From Turbatrix aceti (Eukaryota > Nematoda > Chromadorea > Rhabditida > Panagrolaimidae): a stretch of DNA of 64,000 nt. The notes beneath the pieces are model-generated. The model searched no databases. It was not told where the DNA came from and worked only from the letters and a program-made list of their open reading frames with translations. Location of the stretch: assembly GCA_963969345.1 (NCBI GenBank), contig OZ017766.1, forward strand, positions 434,001 through 498,000. The letters run 5' to 3'. The position numbers and the translations under genes were made by a program. Positions 11,082-22,857 of this stretch are shown here, in pieces (within the stretch, counting starts at the first letter, position 1; every line of letters begins with the position of its first letter).

Positions 11082-12081
11082 GACCCACTCTGTGAGCTTT
11101 TTTATTAGTAAAGTGGAGTGTCCGACACAGGCATTTTATACCTTCCGATGTTTTGTGTCATAATTGTAGGCACCTATGGGGAGGGTCCAAATACTCATAT
11201 CAAATTTTTTTTAGAAGCCGGATTCTGGAGCTACGGCTTCTGGAAGCTTCTGACGTCAAATTTTCAAAATGATATTAATAAAAAAATACTTGCAGATGTT
11301 TTTTAAAAATTCTGAGTATGTCACTGAATTCCCCTTCCCCCAAAACCCCTGTATAAAAATTTTCAGATCTTTACATTTCCAAAGGAGCTTGTGGAATAGT
11401 TTTGATGAAAAACACTTCTGAAGCCAAATCTCCAGAATTCGATTTTTTTAAATCAAATTATCGCGGTTTTAGACCTTGCCCCAAAAGGCCTACAACTTAG
11501 ACTCAAAAGTTTTGAGTCAAAACATTTGAAAGCGTAAAAAGTGATGCGCGCGCACGCTTGTTTTTTGGCTGCTGAGGTAAAACGCGCGCTTTTTGCACGG
11601 TTTTTGACCGAGTTGACGCCATAAAGGGGCCAACTTCACTAAATTGTGGTTGTGGGAAAATTTTTTGGTTTGGTATGCCAGATGCAGAAAAAAACGGGCT
11701 TTAATATTGCGTAATCATTTCTTTACTCCTCGGAGCAATACGGATGCTGGAGCCAAAAAATGCCACAAAATGAGGCAAAAGTGAACAAAATCGATAATTC
11801 CGGAACGGACAGGTGTTTTTTTTTAATCTGAATATACCAGTCGATTTCTCGTGGAAAGATACCCCTGTAAACCAAAAATCAGAATTTTGGAAGCATTTTT
11901 GAAATTTGACGTCAAACGGTGTGAGAAGCCGTAACTTCAGAATTCGGCTTCTAAAAAAAAAATAACAATATTTTGAACCCTCCTCATAGGTGTCTACCAT
12001 TTCGGCACAAAACATTTATAAAAGTGAAATCACTGTGTCGGACCCTCCACCTTGTTGATAAAAAAGCTCACAGAGTGGCTG
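11082..12081. mobile_element. Complete TTAA-flanked palindromic element, family S
   Basis: A 1.0-kb inverted repeat flanked by TTAA at 11078-11081 and 12082-12085, with ends CCACTCTGTGAGCTTTTT inverted. It lies just past the third exon of the CLPTM1L gene, where that gene's remaining exons would be expected. Confidence 0.8.
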
Positions 12082-12172
12082 TTAAAAGTATGCTTGAAAA
12101 CAGTAAAGGAAATCCTAACTTAAAAAAACTATGATAAAAATTTTTGATTTCAAAAGCAAGTAAAAAACCAAC

Positions 12173-13155
12173 CTCAATCAGATCAGCCAAACGCGAGCTC
12201 ATGGAATCAACGTAAAAGAGAGGATGGTAGTAGTGCTTTTGATCCGGGCCCAATTCTGCTTCGACAAAAACGAGCAACTCGGGTGGAATCCTCCGAAGTG
12301 GGAAGATGATGTCATCGGCAACAATTGAAAAGTAAATTTTGGACTTGATATGGGTCACTGGACGTTGGCGCTTCTTTGCAACCTTGGATTGTTCCTTCGC
12401 AGTCTCCTCGCCGGCGATAAGTTGGAAAGTTTCAGCAATGGGTTCCTGATACTGAGTAAGAGGAAACAGACGGGCAATTTGGCGTTCTGACTTAAAAAAC
12501 CAACGAACTTCAATTAAATTTTTTTTAAGCAATTTACTTTTTGGACAAAAAAATTCTCAGTCATCAGTTTTTACGACATGGTTCGGCCTACGAGGGCCGT
12601 TTCATGATTAGCATGACACTATTTCATCATTGTTGGTTTCAACGAAAAAAGTTTTGTACGGAAGATAACTCACAGCGTGCTCCCCACTTCCGTGCTCGTC
12701 AACCGGCAGCAGAATAACGTGAGCAAAAAGACTGCCATTGTGTCTCGTCGAAATTGGAAGTTTCAACGGAACGACAACCTCGAGATCCTCGTCCGGTTTC
12801 AGATCATCGTTTCGGTAAAGTTCAATTTTGTTACCGCCTCCATGGGAGAATTCTGCGACGAAGATGCGTATCGACACGGGTGGTAACTTCTTTTCTGGAC
12901 CTTGAGGTGTTAGGTAGGGCTAAAACCGGTGTTTTTGAATCTGAACCGTCATTTCTGCTCGCGTTGGACTTCAACAAGCGTTTTTTAAGCACAAAATATT
13001 TTTTTTTTACTCACAAAAATGCAAGTGACGGGGCCCCCAGGAACACACACTTCTGGATTGTAGAGGTTGTAAAAAGTGTGGAGAGTATGAGTTAGGTAAA
13101 TGGCACACGCCGCAACCGATAACGCCGATACAACCGCTCCAAATCTCAGACCCAT
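12173..13155 (-). pseudogene. CLPTM1L: CLPTM1-like protein (CLPTM1L/CRR9), N-terminal half only
   Basis: Three exons splice in phase 0: 13155-13015, 12919-12674 and 12490-12173, giving 235 residues. The start MGLRFGAVVSALSVAAC has the N-terminal membrane helix of CLPTM1L, an ER multipass protein reported as a lipid scramblase. Exon 2 holds STRHNGSLFAHV, matching the family's TRNNGTLY segment; exon 3 holds PVTHIKSKIYFSIVADD and FYVDSMSSRLADL, matching the luminal domain. A donor GTTGGTTTTT follows, but none of the later multi-helix exons is found; element S (11082-12081) and the orphan exon take that place. The gene is probably truncated, unless the rest lies outside. Intron 2 uses an AAG acceptor by phase. 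It starts 150 bp after RNASEH2A ends, with CAG two bases before ATG, as in an operon. Confidence 0.85.
12557..12630 (-). ncRNA. 70-nt structured repeat, copy 2 (C/D-snoRNA-like) in CLPTM1L intron 2
   Basis: On the minus strand, sense to the host gene, it has a perfect C-box-like ATGATGA (12630-12624), a hairpin CGGCC/GGCCG, and CTGA boxes at 12567-12564 and 12560-12557. It lies in the intron between exons 12674 and 12490. Intronic C/D snoRNAs are common in animals, but no guide target was assigned. Confidence 0.45.
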
Positions 13156-13305
13156 GGCTGAAAGACGGATGAAACCGAAAAAATCCTAAATGTCAGAAAG
13201 TAAATAGTCGTACGAATTAACGCATTTTAAATGAAAAGCAGCGAACAAAATGTTTTTATCAAACGTGATCAGAAATTCCACAAACAAAAAATGTAGTACA
13301 AGATT

Positions 13306-14464
13306 TCAAATGGACGTCAGAGGCCTCAGTCCAAATTCGGCAATGTATTCGTTGCAGTCGGTTCCGGACTTGGAGACAAAGAAGGAACCGATTGAGCCCT
13401 TGCCGGCTTGTTTTTGGTCAAGAGATTCTTCCCTGAAATTAATTCACACATTTTTTGAACACAAAAAAATAATTTCGAACGTAAAATTATAAAAAAAAAA
13501 TTACAACATGGGTCGGTCTACGATGACATGATTAACTTGACGCAGATTCATCATTCGGTTCAAAAAATGCCAAAGCAAAAAAAACCCACCATTCAATGCT
13601 GAGTGCATTCTCGTCGAGAGCCAACTCCGCAGTCTTCCAGCTGAATCTCACAATATTGGGATACCCAAAAACAGGATGGATAGACGAGGCGATGAACTTC
13701 TTCGTCGACGGATCACCTGGATACCCGCTTCCGAGGCCGGTAGACGGTGGCTCAAAGCCATGCTCTTCGAATTCCCAGGCACTGATTCGTCGATCACGAG
13801 TCACCTTCGCGGCGATAGAAGCGGCGGAAACAATCGGAAAGAGTGAATCTGCCTTTTCGCTCACCGTAATCGCGAGCTGGGGAAAGCGGCGCTGCAGCAT
13901 CGCCTGATACGTAACTTTCGGACCCACGGTGTCGACAAAGACCTCGGTAACGTTGATTCCCGAGTCCAGAGCGTGCTGGATGAGAGCCATGGCCGCGGTG
14001 TGGGAAAGCTCGTTTAAATTCGTCTTGCATCGACGCAGCATGTTGGCACTGATGTACCGAGGGGAGAGGACGTGGCAGGCGTAAGCTACGAACTGGAAAA
14101 AAAGAAAAATCTAGACCTCGGAAAAAATATTCTAACAAAAATCAACTTTTTAGGCAAAGTGAAAGTCAAAAAAGCATCTACGTTTTCCAAAATAACCAAC
14201 CTCTTGACTACCCGCATCGTGATCCATGAGCTCAAAGATTTCTTCCCGCTTCTTCTCTGCCAAGGCCTTCGAATCGTCGACGCCGAGGGCTTTTAGCCGA
14301 TCTGCCTGGTCGAGAGTCGATACCGCGCACCCGTAAACCATGGGTCCAAGAACCGGACCACGACCAGCCTCGTCGATCCCTAGCTGACACGGAGTTCCAT
14401 CGCCGTACGCTTGAAAGTTGGAACTCTCCAACTTTTCAGGAAGCATAAAACTCGGCCTTGACAT
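13306..14464 (-). CDS. RNASEH2A: Ribonuclease H2 subunit A (catalytic)
   Basis: Exons 14464-14201, 14092-13590 and 13432-13306 join in frame to 297 residues, essentially the family length (human 299). It cuts the RNA strand of RNA:DNA hybrids and removes single ribonucleotides from DNA, working with subunits B and C in the nucleus. Visible signatures are [15 protein letters not shown] (catalytic DE of the type 2 RNase H), [21 protein letters not shown], the [19 protein letters not shown] segment, and [13 protein letters not shown]. The C-terminus ends LRPLTSI, close to the human ending. The first donor is GTTGGTTATT and the second GTGGGTTTTT. A structured repeat copy lies in intron 2. CLPTM1L follows after 150 bp on the same strand. 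A partial CCCCCG-word element and a GAGCGAGC-type element occupy the region upstream. Confidence 0.95.
13502..13554 (-). ncRNA. 70-nt structured repeat, copy 3, in RNASEH2A intron 2
   Basis: The minus strand has ATGATGA at 13554-13548 and the homologous hairpin region (GGTC, loop TACGAT, GAC on the plus strand). No CTGA is found at the 3' side, so this copy is more degenerate. It lies in the intron 13589-13433, sense to RNASEH2A. Confidence 0.35.
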
Positions 14465-14619
14465 GAGCAAAAGTTGACGACGAAAAAGTTGGATAGGAAA
14501 GCGGGAAAATCGAAGAGCAAAAGCGGAGAACAGTATGCGTTCGTGGATGTGCGCGCGGTGGTCTCTTTTTATTCGACTCAATTTGCCATTGCAATGGCTC
14601 TTTTTATTCGACTCAATTC

Positions 14620-14765
14620 GAAGCCCCTCCCCGCCCCCGCGGGGATTCCCGCGGGGGTGAACCCGGGGGTGGCCCCTCGACCCCCGCTCCCGACCATTTG
14701 TGACCCCCGTCGGGGAGTAAAACCCCCGCCCCCGACAGATTCTGCCCCCGGCAAAATTTAGCGTT
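14620..14765. repeat. Partial CCCCCG-word element
   Basis: GC-rich sequence with CCCGCGGGGATTCCCGCGGG that closely matches part of the complete element at 27206-27636. Only one side is present. It lies upstream of RNASEH2A. Confidence 0.7.
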
Positions 14766-14834
14766 AAACGCGGAAAAACGTTCAAAAACAACACAAATAG
14801 GCAAAAAACAGAGCAAAAAACGAAAAATTTGTTC

Positions 14835-15078
14835 AAAATATGCGCGAAAAATTGGACTGCTCGCATGAGTAGAGCGAGCGCGAGAAATTTTTAAAATGAG
14901 CACTGCTCACTATAAATTTAGAGGTTCTGCACTGCTCACTATAAATTTAAAGGTTCTGAGAATAAAAGAACGCGAGCGCGAAAATTTTAGGAGCTCAAAG
15001 AGCATGAGCAGAGCGAGCACGGAAAATTGAATTGCTCAAAGAGCGCGAGCGCTGAAAATTGTCGAATTGAACAACTCT
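14835..15078. mobile_element. Partial GAGCGAGC-word element (relative of 51967-52452)
   Basis: It contains GAGCGAGCGCGAG, AGCATGAGCAGAGCGAGC and a duplicated ACTGCTCACTATAAATTTA. The right end GAATTGAACAACTCTG matches the terminus of the complete element at 51967-52452. The left end is not intact. Confidence 0.65.
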
Positions 15079-15311
15079 GCCCAAAACACATTCCTGTTAT
15101 CAACCAGAGCAAAAGATTGCGCCAAACAAAGTCGCCCGAGACCCCCTATTTAAATAAAACAAACTTTTCATCGGTTGTTTTTTTTTCATTCATTCAAGAT
15201 CGCTAAACCAACCGTTCAACAAATACCACAACAGATCGTAACAGACAAGGAGAGCACAGATAAAATAGAAAAATGGAAGATGAGACGTGACCGTACCCTT
15301 TTGGTTCATGA

Positions 15312-17537
15312 TTAGGTATGCTTGATCATGACGGAAAAGTCGTCGATATTTTCCACAAGGCACTTCGAGATCGTTTCCATGTCAGACTGTCGTCGAGTAA
15401 GGTACTTTCGCATTGTTTCCTTCTCTTCGGCCGTCAAAATCTCGTGATCGGCAAGATCAGCTTTGCGAATCGAGATTTCCGTGTTATTCTTGTCAAAGTA
15501 TTCCGCGATTCTGCCGCACCGTTGCTGAAGCTTGCCTGGGCCATTTAGGCATACCGAAAGCGTTTCGAGTCGATTGATAAGACGTTCTTCGTCAAGATTG
15601 ATGACAGCAGTGCCTTGAACTTTGGCGTTAATTGCCATAATCAGTCGAAGAATCCTAAGAAATAAATAAATGAATGGTTTAAAAAGAAGCATTTGATAGG
15701 ACGAAAAAAACACTCATGTGAAATATTTTTTCGTTACGCGAGACAACGCTCCACCCCAAGATCTGTTCCGCTTACGTGTTCTGATAAAAAAAAGCCGCTT
15801 GTCCCCTGGATAACTGCATAAAGAAGCATGAAAACCAATCTAACGGGGCATGGGAAATGTCTGAGTCGAACCGGGCATTTCCCGCGCCTGGCGTTCGCAG
15901 GGTGCCCCATATGACAGACAAATAGCAAATATGTAAAATTGTATTTTGGGTCAATTTCGTTCCGCAAAAAAGCACTTACCTAAGCTTCAGACAACCAGCC
16001 TGCTCCCTGAGAATTTTCTTGACAGATTTGACTTCAGCAACGTCATTTTTGATTGCCTGAAGTCGCTGCTTGTAGGATTCAAGAGCCAGGTCTTGAGCCT
16101 GAGCTTGGGAACCCTGAAGTTGTCGGCGAGCGAGAATCTCCTTGAACCCGTAGATAGGATAGGGAATGAGATTGTCAGGGTCGGGGTTGTCCATGATAGC
16201 CTGCTTCCACACTGCTTCGGTAAAAGATTGCGGTGGCGTGCCGTAGTAGCGCTCGATGTCAACAGGCAGCATCTCAACGCGCGGCGTGACTTTGTCGCAT
16301 TTGAGCTGATTTTGAAGTGATGTTTTCCTTTCTTTCTGCTCAAAAAACTTGTAGAGCTGTTGCGCTGGAACCCGTCCGACGCCCTTCTTGGTAACGTAGA
16401 TTTCAACTTCAGAAACAGATTCAGAAATCGCATAGGCACGTATAAGATTTGCGTGAACCGTTGGGTCATTGCCCAAGATTGTAAAAAGTGCATCAATTAC
16501 CTGAAAAGCGGTCCCAAATATTTCTATGCACAACTTGTCCTTTCTGTGATGCGACCAACCTTTTGTTTCTGCTCGGGAGTCTCCAAATTCGACACTGGAG
16601 TGCCAAGTGTGAGGGCAACAACGCCATCGATGTCACGATGCTTGCTGAGCGCACAGTATCCGATGCCCTTGAACATGAAGTACGGATTATACTGATCAAA
16701 GGAGTGCGGCGGCTTTCCAGATCCGTAGTAGGCATTGCCGGTGCCAACAGCTGAGAGAATATTGTTGAGGCGACAGACCAGTTGATCGCGATCGTCGCCA
16801 TAGACGAGGGGCTTGGCCAGAGCAGCAACAAGGGCTTGGGAGTTCTGAAAGAAATGAAACGGTTGATTTACAGGAAAAAGATTGTAAATACAAAAAAAGA
16901 ACAATTTTAATTAAAATGGACGGTTTTTTTGAAAATTCAAATATTTTTTAGGTAAAACGGCATAAAACCGTAACAGTATAAAAAGCCTAACCCCCCTCCT
17001 TTCCCAAAAAATACTCACCGAAATGACCGTTTCCAGGCTCTTCAGCGCCGCCGTCGCCGGTTGTTGACTAACTGTCGTCTGCCCAAACAAGCTACCGGAC
17101 ATGCCCGGCTTTTGGGTGGATCCAAAAAGACTGCCACCCGTGCCAGTGGCAGTCGATCCGAAAAGCGATCCAGGCTTTTGTCCTCCGATACTCGTGTTAC
17201 TCGCCGATCCAAAAAGTGATCCGGGTTTTGCCGCCATTGTCCCGGAAGATCCAAAGAGTCCGGTGCCCCCTGAGCCAAAGGTTGGGGCGGTGGTAGTCGT
17301 TGCCGCCGGCGCGGTGGAACCAAACAGACTCCCCCCCCCCAATGACGATGTCACCGTGTTGGTTTGAGCCGTTGACGTACCTCCACCAAACAATCCTCCT
17401 CCGGTAGACGGTTGGGAAGCAATAGTTGCTGACGATCCAAAAAGCCCGCCACCGATGCTAGGAGTCGATGTCTGGGGGAAAAGCGACCCCGGTCTGGTGG
17501 GCGTGCTGAATGCAGGTGTCTTCGTGGATCCAAACAT
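15312..17537 (-). CDS. NUP54: Nucleoporin Nup54 (central channel)
   Basis: Exons 17537-17019, 16844-16560, 16500-15980 and 15654-15312 join in frame to 555 residues. The first exon (residues 1-173) is a low-complexity FG region with repeated GSLFGS and GGGLFG units, which form the permeability barrier and bind transport receptors. The rest matches the conserved Nup54 alpha/beta and coiled-coil domains: NPYFMFKGIGYCALSKHRD, YVTKKGVGRVPAQQLY, DNPDPDNLIPYPIYGFKE (human DNPDSEKLIPVPMVGFKE) and a long C-terminal helical part. Nup54 works with Nup62 and Nup58. The start at 17537 gives MFGSTKTPAF; upstream in-frame sequence is not FG-like. Introns are 40-330 bp; intron 2 has the donor GTTGGT. Confidence 0.94.
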
Positions 17538-18136
17538 GATGAATAACAGAACCACAAAGCAATTCTTAGTAGAACGCCAGAGATAAAAAAGGAGGTGAGA
17601 AAAGCAGAAAGCAAGGTTTGAAGAAATCCCGAAACGAAAATTGAAAAAAACGCACTCCTTATGTCCGGTTGAAAAATGTGCGTCTTTCCTTCCAGTACAG
17701 TTCGTCGGTGAATCCACTGGTTGTTTGTATGTGCTTTATCTTGGGGGTGCTTCTTTTCATATTTATTTATCGTTGCATAATACCATGTGAGTTCTCGTGT
17801 ACACTATTCCATGGGATAAAATATGTGATAAAAAATGCGTGTAATATGGCAATATGGCGAGTAATTTTAACGAACCTCTCACGTGGAAAATGGTATTCAT
17901 TATCGAGCGAAGGCTTCGTTGTTCTCGTACGCACCTTTGCCCCTTGCTTTGATGTAATATTGTGGTTTAGTTTGTTGTCACGTTGTTTGTTTATTTTTTT
18001 CAGTTTAAATTAAATCGATTTATTTTCTGCAGATATAAGCCTATGTTTACGAACGGCACAGTCGCGATAGTATTTCGTTATTTTTGAAAAAGTCAGGTTT
18101 TTTTATGAAACCGCTAATTTTCAGGCGATTTAAAAA
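17538..18136. promoter_or_regulatory. Divergent intergenic region between NUP54 and the AT-hook gene
   Basis: About 600 bp separates two head-to-head genes and holds no other coding region. A TTTTCAG acceptor at 18118-18124 lies 12 bp before the AT-hook start. Promoter elements were not identified. Confidence 0.4.
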
Positions 18137-19572
18137 ATGGCAAAACGAGGCAGGCCTCCGAAAAGTGCCCAAGCGTCCACAAACATGCCGAATGCAGATA
18201 TTGTTCAGGTGCCACGTCGTCGAGGCAGACCCCCACGCTCCGACACTGCCGCTGCCACTGTTGCTGCTCCTCCACCCAAAGCTCAGACAAAAGGAGATAG
18301 AAAGAAACCGGTTCAACCCCGTCGATCAAATCGGGCATCCAGGAGCTTGTACGTCGCGCCGCCTTCCTTTGTCGAGCCAGAGCCTGAGGCCATTGTGCCG
18401 GAAAACGCGGTTGCATTTCCAGCGATCGAAGAAACTCCTCCGGCAGTCGCAGACGCTCCTGTAGCGTCGTCTTTTTCAGCTGCAGCTCCCGAACCTATCA
18501 TGGTTGCCCAGAACAATGATGCACTATCACTCGGACATCAGGACAACGGTTTGCTCACATCTGGAAACCCTAACAGTGGCCCGTGCTCATCTGTTCCCCG
18601 AAACAATGTTTCGTCCTCACCTGTGGCTCAGAGCAACGGTGCACAGCCTACGAGTTCTATTCCTATGGGCATCGCCGTCACCATGCCACCGCTGGATACG
18701 AATAACGTTCAGATTGCTCATATCACCGGCCCAACTCCTGAAAATCCTAGAGCACCGACTGTGATGCTGGTCACCATTCCGTATGGGATGTCACTGATTG
18801 CCGTGCCTGCCGGAACGACTGCCATTGTGCCGATGACGTCAGAGAAGCGAAAAAGGACCCATAACGGTAGTTTCCAGTCGGGCTATGGTGCAACGTCGTC
18901 ATCGTCGTCTGCCTATCCCTCTGGTTTGGCGCAGGCGAATGGTTTTATCCCAGAGATTACACTGAGCCCCCCCAGCAGTCCTACCGGAATCGAGAGTTCC
19001 TCTACAAAAAACGAGGTTAAAATCAAGCTTGAGGCTCGCCATCGGATAGGTAACGATATCCGTGTTACAGAACCGGATGTTCGGCTCTTCAGTCCAAACT
19101 CTGAGAAACCTAATGCCATGAACTATACTTGCGTAACGTGTCGACGTTTGAAAAATGAAAACCAGGATTCCGAGTTTATCTGTGCCAAGGGCTTTCTCGG
19201 GAATGGCACATTTGCGTATTCTACTGATCATCATCCAAACTGCAAGCCACTCAAGACCGAAACCGATGAACCACCCATGGCGGTGGAGGAAACTGGACAA
19301 GAAAGTACTGCGTAAGTTTTTACCACACCGAACTTTTGAAACGAACGTATACGATAATTATCCATTTTCGACACGAAATAGGTGTAATACTTTTTGGATT
19401 TGTATTTTCTCTGCATGGCATTACTTTTGACCGCAATTTTATTTTTAGCGAAACGAACAACACTGACGACGTCAAAACTGAGGACACTTCCATGACCGTC
19501 GCCCTACCCTTCAAACGCCCACGCCGACAACCACTCCTGCCACGAAGATTAGTATCGACCATTCAGTTATGA
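18137..19572 (+). CDS. AT-hook protein with a CxxC...HxxC zinc-binding-like tail
   Basis: Exons 18137-19311 and 19449-19572 give 432 residues. The N-terminus has two canonical AT-hooks, KRGRPPK (residues 3-9) and RRRGRPPR (about 27-34), which bind the minor groove of AT-rich DNA, then a basic QPRRSNRASR patch. The middle is Ser/Pro/Asn-rich and probably disordered. Near residue 332 there is YTCVTCRRLK, later STDHHPNCKPL, a C-x2-C...H-x2-C pattern like FLYWCH-type zinc fingers of transposase-related proteins. The end carries LPFKRPRRQPLLPRR, a likely nuclear signal. The start is preceded by a TTTTCAG trans-splice-like acceptor. I do not know an orthologue; a chromatin or transcription role is inferred. 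Confidence 0.75.
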
Positions 19573-19881
19573 TTCTACGTTTTCTCCTGCTTCTAGCGTA
19601 ACGATCTCGGATTCGATTTTTTTTACTTCTATTTAAAAAAATACGTATCTGATTTTTTAAATACCATTGTCGCGATTTTTTATGAGCACAGTTAAACGTT
19701 GTCTTTCAAAACTGAGTGGTTAACGAATATGTTTATCCAGCATTTCAAGCGAGTAGCACATAACACGAGTCGCATTTGTTACCTGTTTACAGTTATAACC
19801 GCTTTCTCAAAATACTGCAAGACCTGCATTATCCGTGAGTCAGAAATATAGGGGAGGGAGGGTAAACAGTTATTAACTTAG
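19573..19881. other. Convergent 3' intergenic region, no gene seen
   Basis: AT-rich sequence between the convergent AT-hook and AP-2 genes. It should contain both 3' UTRs. No repeat was recognised. Confidence 0.4.
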
Positions 19882-21228
19882 TTAGAGAAACGGATTAGTC
19901 CAAAATGGTGCCGGCTTGTTATAAGCGACACAAAAAGCGGCAGGATTTTCGAGAGCAACCTGGAGGTGTCGGATGGCGTCGAGTGTCACGCTCCATGACG
20001 CTTGGTGTCCGTGCATGCCGTAGCCATGAGTTAGCTGAAAATACAACAATTAGTTTGCTTTCAAAAATTTGTAAAAAAACATACCAAGGAAAAATTGGTA
20101 AAATCCCGCTGTGAGTCGGGATGCATGAACAGCTCTGCAGGAGTTGACTGCGTGAGAACAGGGCTGTTGTCCCGAGAAGTCAGATTTCCAATCAACTCTA
20201 TGACAAACTGCGCGTTGCGAAGTCTCTGCTTCATTGCCTCGACATCCAGCGGGTTGCAGATGGTCATGTTGGCCAGGAACTCGTAGACCAGGGCTTTGAA
20301 TGGAAAAGAGTCCTTGGAAACGGTCAGGAAGTCGGCAGCAAGCGTGAGAGCCTCCTCTTCGCAGAGCGCGGTGAACACGGTGTTGGGAGCGGACTTGCGA
20401 CGACCCTGCATGAGGCTCACGTTGTGGGCCTTGAGGTCGGCGTTTATCTTGTTTCCGCCGTCCTTGTTCTTGGCGCGACGCAGAATCGCCGACAGGATAG
20501 ATTGATTTAGGCATTCGGGAACGCCGAGACGACGCTTGATCTCTCCAACGGAAACGCAGAGCTTCTTGTTGTTGCCCAACAGCTGGAGACGCCCGGGAAC
20601 GCATGCGAAAACAGCGGCTGGGTTGCCTGCAGGAAGCGCGGATTCCTGGAGAGCAGAATCATCTGCACTGAAGCAAACACCGGAATCGTTGCTGCTGGAC
20701 GAGGCGATTGTCTGATTCATGTCAGACATCTTCGGTGCAGGGACAGGAAGTTGCAAGAACCACGGCTGCTGCATAACACACATATTGTCCGCTTGTATGC
20801 CCCTGCTTGGGGAGTAGATCGAGGCGAACTGTTGTTCGCGGATGCAAGCAGGCTGAAATAAAGCCGATGCAGTGCTTACGGGGTTCTGAAGGTTTGAAAA
20901 AACAGGTAAAATAAGTAAATAACTACGCTTAACCGTGGTGGTGGTCTTTATGCGATTTCCACAATCAAAGTGAGATTTTTCGGAGCCTCGAGCAACAACT
21001 TTATAAACACAAAAAACCTACCGTGCTAGGCATTCCAGCAACTGGAGACGCGTTTTCCTTGTCCTGCAGACCATCGTCGTCGTAGTCGAGCGTTTTTCTC
21101 TTCTTTCGCGATGGTTCTTCGACAGCGAATGACGAAGAACAGCAATGTTGCTGCTGGGCATAGTCGGTGTAGCCTGGAGGAAGGTAACCAGGATTCGGTG
21201 CGGCAGGCTGCTGCTCTGCGGACCACAT
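19882..21228 (-). CDS. TFAP2: AP-2 family transcription factor
   Basis: Exons 21228-21022, 20885-20085 and 20034-19882 join in frame to 386 residues. The C-terminal half matches the AP-2 DNA-binding and helix-span-helix dimerisation region: FACVPGRLQLLGNNKKLCVSV, IKRRLGVPECLNQSIL, AILRRAKNKDGG, QGRRKSAPNTVFTALCEEEA, and TNFSLLTHGYG near the end. The N-terminus has a PPGY motif (PGYLPPGYTDY), in the place of the PPxY activation motif of vertebrate AP-2. A nuclear-signal-like SRKKRKT lies near residue 50. AP-2 proteins bind GCCNNNGGC and control ectodermal development. CAG lies 12 bp before ATG, suggesting trans-splicing. The second exon is unusually long (801 bp). Confidence 0.94.
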
Positions 21229-22857
21229 TGTGTATTCACTCTGAAAATGGATGCATTGTCGCGACGGATCGGAGTATCGACAAGTCATAAAATCGTGAGC
21301 GAAAAGAGAAAAAACAAGCGTGGTTACTCGACTCGATATGGTTGGCAAAAAAGTATGGTTGTGTGGTTTGCGGGTGATTGTCCGGTGTATGTTGGGGTGT
21401 TGGTCGCGACTCACGAGTAACATGCACTGACAAGCGCAGAAATACAGAGAAAAATCAAGTCAACAAACAAACGTCCAAAAATTATCGTAAAACTTTTCCA
21501 GATACGATCCACGTTTTTTTTAGCGCATACAAAACCTCCAGAGAGAGGAGATCCTTAGTGAGCATGTTTTATCAAGGAAAGGCACGCTCAATCAACGGAT
21601 GCCGAACCTACGGGGATGCCGCGCGATGTGCCCATGGTCTCGACTGGAAAACAGTTTTTGGTGTGTTTTTTTTGAATTTCTTATATTTCTCGTTTTAATA
21701 TTGTTGATGTGAAAGTGCCACGAGGCATTATCGATGACGGGGAATTCGATGGAGATATCAAAAAATCAATAATCAATCGATAATATGCAAATTTTTTTTC
21801 TAACTCCGGAATTCTCAAGCAGATTTCAAAACAAAATAGTAGACCGTGTTCTACGTCCCAAAAAACCTCTGTATGCAAAAAACTGGAATCTTCTGTGCAT
21901 CAAAAAAAAAGTTATTTCAAATTGATTAAAAACATGACTACTGATACGATCTCAACAGCGCGCGAAATCACGTGTTATGCTAGCAAACGTGTGATTTGAA
22001 CTTTTTTAGCACTGCTCTACAATACTATTACAAAAAAGAACTACGAAAAATGATTAAAATGGGCCTAAACTCATGGTAGATAATGGTACAGTGTCGAAAC
22101 TTCGAAAATATTGAACTTCGAATTTATTGAACTTCGAAAATATTGAATCGCAAAAATTTGAAAGATAATCTACCCAGTTTCCAGGTTTATCTCTTGGATG
22201 GACAAAAAACAACTTTGATAATTTGTCTGTTTTGTAGTTCTTTTTTGTAATAGTATTGTAGATCAAAAGCTGCTGGGGAATTACTAGGAAGATTTCTGAA
22301 TAATATTGTTGGCATGAAAGCTAATTTTTTATCCTGGAGGTAATCGGTGTAGCAGCATTTACACGTGCACAATATCGTAACTTCATCCGTTCCGGATGGG
22401 CCATCATCATCTTCATCACCTTCTGACTGACTGTTCATTGTAGTGTTGTATGTATGATATGGTGCGTACGAGATAGAGAATAAATGAGAATATCGTAACT
22501 TCATACTCGTTAACAAATTTGTAAATCAGATTTTTTCAGCAATATTGTTTAAACAACAAGTCGTCCAACAAGTCGTTGTGTAAATTACTATCTATTTATT
22601 TTTCATTTATTCAAGTGTTTGGAAGCTCAGAGCCGTCACATCACGTGTATTTTCCAGTAACAAGCCAAAAAAAATGCAGGTTAATATCAAGGGTCAACAA
22701 GCAAAAAATAGCGACACGCATTGCTCTGATGAAAACAATGCTTATAGTCTACACAAGTCAGGAATACCCAGCAACAGGTTTCGGTATCAAGTTGAGGGGT
22801 ATAAAAAGAAAAGAGAAGATTCGATACATATTGTATTTCGACTTCCCCTGGTTCACC
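21229..22857. other. Intergenic region with half of an F-family palindrome and small inverted repeats
   Basis: From 21619 the sequence GATGTGCCCATGGTCTCGAC begins one arm of the F/V palindrome family, but no opposite arm is present. At 22096-22150 a 20-bp unit containing AACTTCGAAAATATTG is repeated in tandem. No gene was supported here. Confidence 0.5.
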
